64,000 bases of DNA from Odontocerum albicorne. Taxonomy: Eukaryota; Arthropoda; Insecta; Trichoptera; Odontoceridae. Each line of letters opens with the position of its first letter. Positions within the stretch are counted from its first letter, which is position 1. The notes beneath the pieces are model-generated. The model was not told the DNA's origin and searched no databases. It was given only the letters and a program-made list of their open reading frames with translations. The translations under genes were made by a program, and so were the position numbers. Below, piece after piece: positions 54,511 through 64,000 of this stretch. The stretch is taken from assembly GCA_949825065.1 (NCBI GenBank), contig OX463845.1:25982738-26046737 (forward strand). The letters are read 5' to 3'.

Positions 54511-55034
54511 TAGGGTGGCCCATGAAAGGCTAAAGGATGTACATCGCTGTCACCCTGGCAGTATGCGCAGTAGCTTTATCCTGTTGAAACCATACTTCCT
54601 AGTTATCTTCGACCGCTGGACGTAAAAAATTCAAGCATCGTCCTATACAGGGCCCCGTCGATTCTTTCTGGCTGACCTTCCTCATTTTCAAAGAAATAGG
54701 GCCCGATACTCTGTCAGCCATAATACCGCACCAAACAGTGCATTTTGGGGGATGCAACTGATGTTGATTTAATTTTCTAGGATTTTCAATACCCCAAAAT
54801 CTGCAGTTTTGTTTGTTGATGTACCCATTTACATGAAAATGGGCCTCATCACTCATTATCAAGTTGTTCAAAAAGTTGTTGTTATCTCTGGATATGTGTT
54901 TAAATAAAATGGCGTTCTGCAGTCGTTGTTAAGTATCTTGGGACAATAAAGTTCTATAATCTGTAAAAAAAATAATTAAAATGAACAAATCACGACTTTT
55001 TCAAACCCATCAGTCTGTTAGTGGCCACCCTGTA
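54511..55034 (-). mobile_element. Tc1/mariner-type transposon, internally deleted
   Basis: Ends are inverted: gggtggcc after TA at 54511-54520 and ggccaccc before TGTA at 55023-55030. Minus strand encodes LQNAILFKHISRDNNN and LIMSDEAHFHVNGY (first catalytic D), KQNCRFWG, HQLHPPKCTVWCGIMA and FLRPAVEDN; then a stop and VWFQQDKATAHTA (second catalytic D), directly followed by the end of the element. The N-terminal DNA-binding part and the third catalytic region are missing, so this copy cannot encode a transposase but could once have been moved in trans. Confidence 0.75.
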
Positions 55035-55346
55035 TTTCTTGGTTTTTATATCAAAATTGGATAACGTTAATAATTTATTATTATGAATGAAAGAAACAAA
55101 GTGTTGCTGTTGTTAAACAATTTTACTATCAAATAGTATTATAAATATGATTTTTTACAATTATTATCGTATTTATTAATATTTTTCGTATCGAACAATC
55201 CTTTGAAAATATCTTATTATGGATTATGTTGAGAAACAAAAACATTTCTGTTTCACACATTGCTAATCATGATATCCAAAAAATTATTATATTGTGAGAT
55301 AAAAAAGAACTATTAACTTAATTATGTTTTATATGATTCTAGAAAC

Positions 55347-55545
55347 AACCTCCGTGGCCAATTGGTAAGATACTTATCTTCCAATTTAAGGGTTGGGGTG
55401 TTAACATATTCCCATGGGACTATATTTGTTTTAAAAAAGGGTTCCTCTCTGGTTTTCACTGTTGGTCTCTTTAATAATGCATGGTTAGTTAATATTGTCA
55501 TTTATCAAGAAATTAGGTAAATATACAACGAAAGTGTAAAATAGT
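55347..55545 (+). mobile_element. SINE-A copy
   Basis: Head acctccgtggccaattggta then agatacttatcttcc; the body ctctctggttttcactgttg; the 3' end acaacgaaagtgtaaaat is near consensus. The B box is lost. Confidence 0.7.
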
Positions 55546-56344
55546 ATATAATTTTGAATGTATGTTTTAAAAAAGAGTCTACTAAATAATTTTCAGTTGG
55601 CCATCATTGCAAAGATTACAAAAAAAAAGTTTACAAAACAATTATAATGTGCTCCAGTTAAGTGCAACTTCGTTTCAAATATACTTGACTGTTTTTAATG
55701 AGGTAATAGTATATTAATAGTTATTATACTCTTCGAACATTACATTTGTGAGACAACCGTTCCATATTTACTGCCTTTGTATAATTTTGATATCAGTATA
55801 TTTACGACAGCCTTCAATTTGATGGATTCATTTGCAATTACAATTCAAAACGGAAACTAAAATACATTATGACACATATTTTCGATCGTTTACGTATACA
55901 AGTTCAAACGTAACTATCTTATTTATTCGAAACCACAAAAAGTGAACCTTTTACACTTATTTCATGTTATTTAAATATTTATGGAAAAAAATATTTTGTG
56001 GTTTACAGTGAAGGTAAATATGATTTTATACTGAGGGTGATAGATTTGAATTTTACATTGAAGCAGATGCGCTCATACGATACAACTATTTTATTAAATG
56101 TTTAATAATATGTTTCATTAAAAGAAAACATGTTTTTTTAAACACAATATATTCAAGTTAATGAAACTTGATATTTTCTTTGTATTTTAAATTAATCGAG
56201 AAAAGTCAGAGTTGCCTAGATAGAAATTTTACTTGGAATACACTTGGATAATTAATATTTAAAAACAATAAATATGAATACATTAAAATTGCGGTTCGAT
56301 TCCATAAAATTTACGCCACATAACTTTTATTCTTTTTTTATATT
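55546..56344. other. No supported feature
   Basis: A+T-rich; no repeat or ORF. Confidence 0.45.
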
Positions 56345-56720
56345 TCAAGAACAAAAATCCTACCACGCCATTATCTTTTTGGGTAGGCAGAGATGACAGA
56401 CCCCCACGCCTTTATATTCAAGCACACAGCGTTCGCCTCGTCATATCCATATCTTTCTTCTAGTTAATTTATCTTAACTATCACTCTTCACTATTTTCTT
56501 AGTCTACCTCTTTGTCAATCTCTTTTCATTTCATTCAAGTGTACAACTGTTTCGTAAGTATTTCGCAACTTGTCCTCTCAGTATGGCTAAACCATCTCAA
56601 GATGACTTTCAATTTTATTTATAACACCCATCTCTAACAAACCGTTAACAAATAATTTCTTTTTTTTGTCAAATATTGTAATGCCTGGCAGTCTAGTCAA
56701 GTAATATCTGACACATTTAT
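56345..56720 (-). mobile_element. LINE-A relic 12: C-terminus, flanked by a minisatellite
   Basis: Minus strand reads GSVISAYPKR then stop near 56360-56395, and KVILRWFSH near 56578-56605. Just beyond its 5' side begins the 44-bp tandem array, where the next part of the RT gene should lie. Confidence 0.68.
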
Positions 56721-57116
56721 TCTTCTCTCATCACTCCCTTTCAAGGCCCAGGCTTCACATTTATTATTCTCTCATCACTCCCTTTCAAGGCCCAGGTTTC
56801 ACATTTATTATTCTCTCATCACTCCCTTTCAAGGCCCAGGCTTCACATTTATTTTTCTCTCATCACTCCCTTTCAAGACCCAGGCTTCACATTTATTTTT
56901 CTCTCATCACTCCCTTTCAAGACCCAGGCTTCACATTTATTATTCTCTCATCACTCCCTTTCAATGCCCAGGCTTCACATTTATTATTCTCTCATCACTC
57001 CCTTTCAAGGCCCAGGCTTCACATTTATTCTTCTCTCATCACTCCCTTTCAAGGCCCAGGCTTCACATTTATTATTCTCTCATCACTCCCTTTCAAGGCC
57101 CATGCTTCACATTTAT
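56713..57116. repeat. 44-bp minisatellite, 9 copies plus a partial
   Basis: Copies start every 44 bp from 56713; unit acatttattattctctcatc, then actccctttcaaggcccagg, then ct tc. Copies differ at only a few positions (attattc/atttttc/attcttc; caaggc/caagac/caatgc). It sits at the 5' side of LINE-A relic 12. Confidence 0.95.
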
Positions 57117-57664
57117 ACATCTCAAAAGGTTAAACATTATCGTGTATATATAAAAACAAGCAACAATATATTTAAAAAGGAACATTATGTGAAATTTTAG
57201 CTTAAAGTACAGGTAATACTATTATTATTCGCTAAACAAATACCTTGAAAACAATACTTCTAAAAGTAATTTATAAATTAAAGACATTCAAAGGTTCATG
57301 GATATACATACCAGATTTGTAATAAAATCAGAAGGTTTAATTAAGAGCCAATATGCGGGCGGCACGGTTCATGACTCACCAGGGTATACAGCTCGGTACA
57401 TACTCACTGACAATAAACTTTAACCCACACTGCATGATAAGTGAGCTAAGTGTGGCGGAAGTGTTAACTAACACAGAACATCAGAAATCACTTACATCGC
57501 TTTTGTTATTTTTTTCTCGATATCCACATGAGAGACAACACGTACAAAAAAGAAAACGATACAAATATATCAAGTTCACTTTTGAACTTACCTACAGTAA
57601 AATATTTGAAAATAAGGCTTTGAAAACTTCTTCCTAGCAATAATGAATATTGACTCCGAGAGCT
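57117..57664. other. Unrecognised 94-codon ORF in spacer
   Basis: Frame 57353-57637 begins MRAARFMTHQGIQLGTYSL in a balanced patch, then becomes Lys/Phe-rich; no family recognised. Confidence 0.25.
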
Positions 57665-58005
57665 TTTCACGTGCACACATACCATTACGCTCTTTCCCTG
57701 TTTATGTAGGTATAGAGGACAGAGTACCAGACTTTTCTAGCTCGACACACATCCTTCATCTCTTCTACATCCATATACCTTCTCATACTGCTCCTACGAT
57801 TTCTCTAACTTATTGCGTTTCCTTCTTTTAAAATATCATTCACTTGATTCAATCATATTTTTCTTGGTCTTCATTGACAACGCTTACCACTCATAGTTGC
57901 ATTATATATTTGTGTTGTTACTCATTCTTCATTCATTCATTGTACATGCCCAAACCATCTTCATCTTACTCAATACATATTTTCACAATTATACAAGAAC
58001 GAAGA
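57665..58005 (-). mobile_element. LINE-A relic 13: C-terminus, cut by a SINE-A
   Basis: The 3' end at about 57675 (accattacgctctttccctg) and the minus-strand CRDRxxxRSVLSAYP region are decayed but alignable. Near 57950 catgcccaaaccatcttcatc lacks about 15 bp of the usual LRWFGH codons. A SINE-A begins within about 15 bp of its 5' side. Confidence 0.68.
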
Positions 58006-58017
58006 AAGTTGTTCAAT

Positions 58018-58240
58018 ATGTTGTATTGCAATACACTTTCATTATATACAATACAACCTGGCAGATTTATTGCTATGTGACAATATTTTCTAGCCTCTCG
58101 GATATAGGTATGTTACAGGGATTGTAAGTGAAAATCAGACTGTAATTCTTTTTTAAAAATATCGTGTACGAACGGTAATCGAACTCGCAACCTCCGTGTC
58201 GGAAGACAGTCGTCAACCTATATGCAACAGGGGTACTCAT
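58018..58240 (-). mobile_element. SINE-A copy with B box
   Basis: Minus strand: gcgagttcgattaccg (B box) after ggaggtt; body atacaacctggcagattta complement. It truncates LINE-A relic 13. Confidence 0.7.
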
Positions 58241-58670
58241 TGATGTTATTGTTATAAAAACATCCATGATTGTTTTGATTATAGACTATTTTCGAAATGG
58301 TTTTCATTATTTAATCTGAATTCTAGTAATAAAGATACTTATAAAATATGCAATCGTTTATTCTGAAAACTCATCTACATTTATTTATAAATTTTTCGTA
58401 CAGATTTTTGTATTTAGAAATGTGTCAAAAAACACCTTGAACTGGGGTAGTAAAATTAAATAGTAATGGAAGAAATATTTGAAAATAATGATACATAAAC
58501 ATAAAATAATAATCAATACATACATATTAGTTCATAAAAGAGAAAAAAGTTATTAGAATTTTTTTTTGGTTTATTTTAATTTTGTAGTGGATCTTTCCTT
58601 CATATGTTGTATAAAAAAAGAATATATACAAAATAAACTTGCCAAAAAATGTTTTAATTTAGTTTATTTG
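58241..58670. other. No supported feature
   Basis: A+T-rich spacer before the 30-bp array. Confidence 0.45.
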
Positions 58671-58771
58671 ACATATCAAAGAGCATAGCATAATCTATAA
58701 ACATATCAAAGAGCATAGTATAATCTATAAACATATAAAAGAGCATAGCATAATCTATAAACATATCAAAA
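58671..58771. repeat. 30-bp tandem repeat, 3.3 copies
   Basis: Unit acatatcaaagagcatagca plus taatctataa at 58671, 58701 and 58731, then a partial at 58761. Confidence 0.9.
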
Positions 58772-59824
58772 GAACCAAAGTTATATCACATTTATTTTCC
58801 GTCTCCGTTAATTTAATTCCATTAAAGTCTATTTAAATCTTTGTTATATTTACTCAAATATATCAAAACAGTTAAAATTTGAAGTGTTTTTTCCCTAGGA
58901 TTAAAACCGGCAAATTTTGAACAAAAAAGACATTTTGTGAACAAGATTAAAATATGCACCTTTTAACAACTTTGTTATGTTGACGGAAACAGGATTTACA
59001 ATAATGAAAAATATGCAATTGAATGTTAAATTGTTAAGTTAAATATGGCAAGTATGTGATTTCATTAGTGGAATAATTAACGGAAGTTTAAATTATTTCT
59101 AAAATTACCCACGTATTAAATATTATATTTGAATAATCTATAAGCAGATAAAAGCTATTGACAAAAGGGAAACAATAGCATTTTTTGAAAAATATTTTAT
59201 TTTAATTGTATTGTAAAAATATGAATCAATGCAGAAAAAAGAAAAATCTCACGTATTTGAAATTCACAAGTAATTGAATGAAAGAGTAAAACACAATTTA
59301 TTCAAATATTCGTAATGAATAGTATAAAAATGTGATGATAAAATAGTTTTTGTATTTTAAGAAACAATTCCAACGATAATGGGCTTTTGACACGAAAATT
59401 TACACGCATACAAAAACATTTTACACTATTAATAACATATTGTTTTTTTGGATATACTAGTACATTTTCTTGATTTTTTTCTATATCTCAGTCCCTAATC
59501 ATAATAACGACAAAAAATAAAATAAAAAAACGCGTTGGTATGTAAAATAATAAAGACGAAGACAAACCTAAACCCAACTTTTTCATGAATATTCTCAGTA
59601 TGTTACTCGTACATCGTCTTTAATTATTTTATTTTATCAAAAATAATTTAAAACATACACATATTAACTAATTTCGATAAGTTTGTTCCTTTTAAAATTT
59701 TTGAGATGTCTGTAAATATGTTGGAGTTTCAATGTGCGTTTTTTTGTATTGTTATTATCTTAGATATTTTTTTCTTATTTTTGTATGTTTGGCCTTTTTT
59801 GTCTTTGCCTGATATTTTGAAAGA
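58772..59824. other. No supported feature
   Basis: A+T-rich; no ORF or repeat recognised. Confidence 0.45.
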
Positions 59825-59990
59825 AGGAAATGTATTATAGAAAGTTAGATAAATCGTAGGAGTTGTATGGATGTATGTAGAAGAGCTGAAGGATGTGTGT
59901 CGAGATCGAAAAGTCAGGCGTTCTGTTCTCTCTGCCTACCCTGGAAAGGATATGGCACGATGGTATGTATGTATTTACAAAAATTAGCGC
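59825..59990 (+). mobile_element. LINE-A relic 14: 3' end
   Basis: Plus-strand codons give ELKDVCRDRKVRRSVLSAYPG then KDMARWYVCI (about 59888-59975), the clearest copy of the family's C-terminal signature. The downstream gtatgtatgtattt is the short 3' microsatellite. Confidence 0.75.
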
Positions 59991-60280
59991 AATAAATATG
60001 TACAAACCTAATTATAAAAACATGAACGCAAATACAAACACATATACTCGTACATTGTTTAATGATAGCAAAATATATTAGATTTGGCATTTATTTTAAT
60101 CATGAGTTTTTTTCAATAGAGATTAGCACAAGTTTAATAAAAGTGCCACCGTCCTGTGTTGGTTGATTACTTTACTTTGTACGTATAATTTGTATCTTTT
60201 TATTATTATCTTACACCGAGTACCCAGCTGCCAATTTTAAAATTTTAAGAAAATACTTGGAGTACACTTAAAAAAATATC

Positions 60281-60406
60281 GAGTCAATGTAATTGTTATA
60301 GATTTGGTCAGTTCAAGATATTGAGTCAATGTGATTGTTATAGATTTGGTCAGTTCAAGATATTGAGTCAATGTGATTGTTATAGATTTGATCAGTTCAA
60401 GATATT
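60281..60406. repeat. 42-bp tandem repeat, 3 copies
   Basis: Unit gagtcaatgtgattgttata then gatttggtcagttcaagata-tt, starting at 60281, 60323 and 60365; two or three substitutions in all. Confidence 0.92.
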
Positions 60407-60445
60407 GATTTTAGATATACCTACTACTCGTACAACGAAACGGAG

Positions 60446-60482
60446 GCGCCGTTTGGGTTACTTTGATTTCCAAACGACGCCG
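60446..60482. repeat. G+C-rich 12-bp inverted repeat
   Basis: ggcgccgtttgg and ccaaacgacgcc, one mismatch, 13-bp spacer. It stands out in A+T-rich surroundings. Confidence 0.5.
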
Positions 60483-61239
60483 TAGAATTTGTTTATCGAT
60501 TTATTTACACTATGTCTCAGTGAAGATTCAAATAATTGCAGTGATCCACTTCAGAATATGCCAAATATTTTAAATTATATGTTGAGGCTCTTCAGTGGAC
60601 TTTGCGGAGTTTCATCAAATAATACCAGTTAATGTTTTGTTGTTGCTTACTGTCTCTAAATATCTCACCGAAAATGTTGTCTCTTCGATCATGGACTGAT
60701 GCTACTTTCAAGCAGAAAATTTCTCTTGGTATTTTCGCTCATCGTTCTTCTCTCTTTACGTCATCCTCAACGCTTACTGTCAACGCTTAACTTCTTAGAA
60801 GTGCAAGCTGATGGCTAAAAGGTATTCAAGAGGATTCTTAAATTCGCACTGTTTTAGAGTTTAAACACAGACACTTTTTTTCAATAAAAACAAGTGTCTA
60901 AGGAAATTCTCTTCATTTTAATAATTATTTGAAAATAGATACTAAATTCCCTGAAAAATACAATTTTTTGGTTTATTCGAAATATAAAAACAAATAATTA
61001 CATATGTGCAAAAATATCAAGCCACATAAATTAAGTAAACATATCATCAATTTTTGTTTTTTAAAATATTGTTCCATACAAGCCAATAATAGAAAACAGC
61101 GGGATGTTTCCTTAACTATCTCAGAACTGGTAAAATGTAGGTTGGCTCATTTTTGCATAATTACGTTAAAGTGAAGTATAGAGAAACCAAAACATATAGT
61201 AATTATACAAAAATGAGAAATATATATATCATATATAAA
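60483..61239. other. No supported feature
   Basis: 60660-60810 is pyrimidine-rich and more balanced (tctctctttacgtcatcctc), unexplained. Confidence 0.4.
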
Positions 61240-61350
61240 AATACATCATCACGCAGTGTCCCTTGTGGAGTAGACATATATAACTGATCTCCACACTTTT
61301 CTTTCCGATAATACAACTTTCACTTTTCTACAATCCTACATCTCGTTATA
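61240..61350 (-). mobile_element. LINE-A relic 15: 3' end only
   Basis: Minus strand encodes VWRSVIYVYSTRDTA then stop (about 61250-61298), a decayed SxxSAYPxR terminus. Only about 110 bp remain. Confidence 0.58.
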
Positions 61351-62620
61351 CTTTTATTTTGGTTTTTAAGTAGCGCCAGAAATAAAAAATAAACGTGGTT
61401 TAAGTTTATAGTTTAGATATTGAACCATTTCGGTGAACAAAATTGAACAAAATATTTAGTTTTTATTTTTTCTTTTAATTTTTTTTAAATGCCACACGTA
61501 TTATCATTTTTTACCTGACACGGTTTACATGCACTTGATATGGCAGAAGGGCAACCCACGGCAGATTCCCAACTATGTGAAGATTTATATATGAGAGGTA
61601 CGATGGATTTTGCAATACCAACATATATTTTGCTAATGCTATTAAATATGGCAGTCTACTTTGACAAAGAGTAACGGCCGTGTACTTTGTCATTTGAGCT
61701 TTCATAATACGAATAATTTAGTGCTGTAAAGCAAGTCGGTGAATTAATAATATAATATATGACCAAGAAATTCCCGTCAAAATTTTTGACAGATTAAAGA
61801 CAATTATCAAAATTTTAATTTTAAGGACTTACGATGATATGTTTGGAGAGATATTAATATTTTTGGGATTTGGAACCTCCAATAAATTGACATCCTCAAA
61901 ACAGTACTCGTTCTTATTTATTTGATGTGCAGTGGTGAAAGGGTGAAAGAAAGAAAAAATGGATGAACAATTGATTTCCTAAAATCATTGAGAAATTATC
62001 GACTACGGATCGTGATAGACAAATTATTTTCGGTTTGTAATTCTTAGGAGCTGTGTAAAGCCAATTTTTAGAGTGCTTGTGGGGTCGTAAAATAATTATT
62101 CTAATTAGCTATTTAGAAATAATTACTACTTTGCAGTTTCTAATTGAACTGATTGTTTATTGAACCACATTCTGATTTGGAAAATAATATGAATCCTTCC
62201 TCCCCTGTGATGTATAACTAGTACACATTGCTTCTAAAAACTTTGATATCTCTATAAATATAATAAATACTTGGTTCAGATTTCGGGTATTCCTCCGTAA
62301 TACATTTACGCATTGAATGATAAAAAGAATATTAGTAATAATTAGCACTTATCGGCAACATCAGAGAGAGATATTTTGTGAAAATCGGGAATAAATTCAC
62401 CAATACAATGAAACGTGTGCCAGTGTGTGACGTATGTATATTCATTCTAAAAAACACTATGGGTGAGGAAGCGACGCTATTCACGTCTCACTCTCACTCT
62501 ACTTCGGTATATGGGAACGCATGAAATAAAATCTCAGTTCGCTCGCTTCTCTCGCTTCAGTAGCTCTCGGGCATTTGTTTAAGGTGGTCTCTTCGCCCAT
62601 TTTTTGAACGTCGGCCGATA
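61351..62620. other. No supported feature
   Basis: 62460-62600 is more balanced and CT-rich (cacgtctcactctcactcta, gctcgcttctctcgcttc) and abuts repeat X; it may be the rest of that element. Confidence 0.38.
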
Positions 62621-62818
62621 TTTTTTTTCATATTTTCAGCAATTAAATTTGAATTATTATCACTTCTGACTTCAAATTTAATTAATTTAAGCGATTGGCT
62701 ATGAATATTCTTTTTTTTTTCGATTTTAAATCGCTCATTTTTACATATGGATTGATGTGTATTGAATACACAGCACTGGAACGCGCGGATTTTTTTAGCA
62801 CAGGACGGAAAAGGTTAA
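62621..62818 (-). repeat. Interspersed repeat X, copy 2
   Basis: Inverted relative to copy 1; its boundary TTAA is 62815-62818. It differs mainly by an A-rich insertion near 62709-62730 and keeps gtgctgtgtattcaatacac exactly. Similarity ends after the cgtcggccgat segment. Confidence 0.6.
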
Positions 62819-63119
62819 ATTCATATTTTTTTATTATTTTTCTCAAATTTTGATTAAATAGCCAAATATTTTCCAACACGTTTTACATTGATAGCAGATG
62901 CCAAATAATTATTTTGTCAACCTTACAAGGCCCCATCCAAAAATACTGAAATCAAGTTGCTTTGTTATATATTATTTTATTAATTAAAACTCTAAAAAAC
63001 TTAATATTTTTTTTAAAAGTCTATCCTTTAAATATTATTGAACCATATAATACACAATGCTATTATATAATATTTTATCATTATTGTTAAATTATAAAAA
63101 AAGTTGTTACTGTCAACAT

Positions 63120-63425
63120 CATCACCTTCTAAATCACGTCCATATTGGGGTGGTAGGTAGAGATAACAGATCTACATTTATTTTTGTTACGGCACATATA
63201 TTTCACTGGTGCCACTTCCATACACCTCGTTATGCATACTCTCCAATTATAATGGTTTTTCATTCTTCCTTCTTTCAGAATTTGATTCATTTGGTTGTGT
63301 AACGTGTTTTTTAATTCTTTAATATCGATAAGAATGTTGTATATCTGATTGAGCCAGGAAAATCGTCGCAAAGTCAAGCCGAGTGAACATGCTCTACGCA
63401 ACGCTCTAATTTCCACTGCATTCTT
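63120..63425 (-). mobile_element. LINE-A relic 16: RT C-terminus with an internal deletion
   Basis: Frame 63416-63129 (95 codons) reads MEIRALRRACSLGLTLRR, matching the usual VEMRxLRRxxGVTLRDR, then jumps to NQMNQILKEGRMK and CRNKNKCRSVISTYHPN. The LRWFGH block between them is gone. Confidence 0.7.
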
Positions 63426-63937
63426 TTACTTAAAAAAACAATTCATTACAATCTACAAAAAAATATGAAAAAAATTAATTCAATTTTGTTGCATTACACA
63501 AGGGTATTATTAAAGTCTGTTTAACTCAAATCTGTTTACGAGAGCAGTAACTTCATTCTATTTTCCACATTATATTATATAAAGTATATCTTTGACATTA
63601 TATTGCTGCATGTGGGCTCTCTTGTGAATTTCAAGGACTCAGATACATCGATCAGTTAAAATTTTCAAAACCCAAGGTTCGCGAATAAAATCAGAAATAT
63701 AACAGTTTATGTAAATTTACATAATTGAGATCGAAGTCAAATAAGAAAGATTTAAAACAATTTTTTTGTGAATATCATCATCATATTTGACATTGTAATC
63801 CTTTGACGGCCTTAACCTTATAAATAACTCCTGTCTAGGTCTTCTGCAAGGTAAGTCCATTGGTTTATGGTATTCCCATGATTTCTGAGTATATCGCCAT
63901 TAAAGATTCGGTCATCATTTTTGTTTACCACAAATGA
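63426..63937. other. No supported feature
   Basis: A+T-rich up to the SINE head at the window end. Confidence 0.42.
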
Positions 63938-64000
63938 TCTTTGCAGCTCAGTTGATAAGACGTTGATCTTCCACCCTAGAGATCTCGGGCTCAATTCGAG
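63938..64000 (+). mobile_element. SINE tRNA-like head, cut by window end
   Basis: gcagctcagttgataagacg (A box) and gggctcaattcgag (B-box region) are spaced as in a tRNA. The family is uncertain because the body lies beyond the window. Confidence 0.55.

Noticed and set aside
56964..57200. 78-codon plus ORF over the 44-bp array
   Set aside because: Repeat-generated; 44 is not a multiple of 3, so the frame changes each unit.

Overview
This is A+T-rich eukaryotic nuclear DNA, most likely from an insect. Three things suggest this: the LINE relics are of kinds common in arthropods; one of them (52330-53615) ends in a C-terminus that I associate from memory with lepidopteran LINEs; and piggyBac- and mariner-type DNA transposon remnants sit beside many tRNA-derived SINEs. 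A moth or butterfly is possible but not proven. I see no convincing host gene, exon, rRNA or intact tRNA gene, so the window is probably intergenic or deep intronic sequence built from mobile elements of different ages.

The centrepiece is one apparently complete non-LTR retrotransposon at 10296-14194 (+). It has a short 5' UTR with an initiator/DPE-like promoter, ORF1 (276 aa, coiled coil plus basic region), ORF2 (953 aa, APE-type endonuclease plus reverse transcriptase) overlapping ORF1 by 23 nt, a 57-bp 3' UTR, a 37-nt poly(A) and a candidate 7-bp target duplication. Both ORFs are open throughout. It is the only element here that looks recently mobile.

Around it lie old relics. (1) LINE-A: about 16 fragments of one LINE family, nearly all holding only the RT C-terminus and 3' end (LRWFGH and SAYP motifs), 4 on + and 12 on -. 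(2) LINE-B (32395-33144) and LINE-C (52330-53615): further RT pseudogenes. (3) A probable R1-like endonuclease scrap (46098-46290), a piggyBac-type C-terminus (17385-17725) and an internally deleted Tc1/mariner-type element with both ends (54511-55034). (4) Three tRNA-headed SINE families, named here SINE-A (about 17 copies), SINE-B (about 7) and SINE-C (2). (5) Several MITE-like inverted-repeat elements (4593-4733, 5003-5203, 25471-25705, 37591-37734, possibly 49371-49573) and a perfect 35-bp-arm palindrome (23361-23434). (6) Minisatellites with units of 77, 18/23, 54, 34, 44, 30 and 42 bp.

Layout: 0-9 kb old LINE-A, SINE and MITE relics; 9-14.2 kb a LINE-A relic then the intact LINE; 14-25 kb mostly unannotated A+T-rich DNA with the piggyBac scrap, an unexplained G+C-richer coding-like island (18391-18755) and two tandem arrays; 25-39 kb foldback elements and SINE-B copies in plain sequence; 39-64 kb the densest part, with minisatellites, most LINE-A and SINE-A copies, LINE-C, the mariner-type element and a possible 1.1-kb ancient tandem duplication (49.6-51.8 kb). 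Family names are from motif recognition without database searches; boundaries of degraded copies are good to about 10-30 bp.
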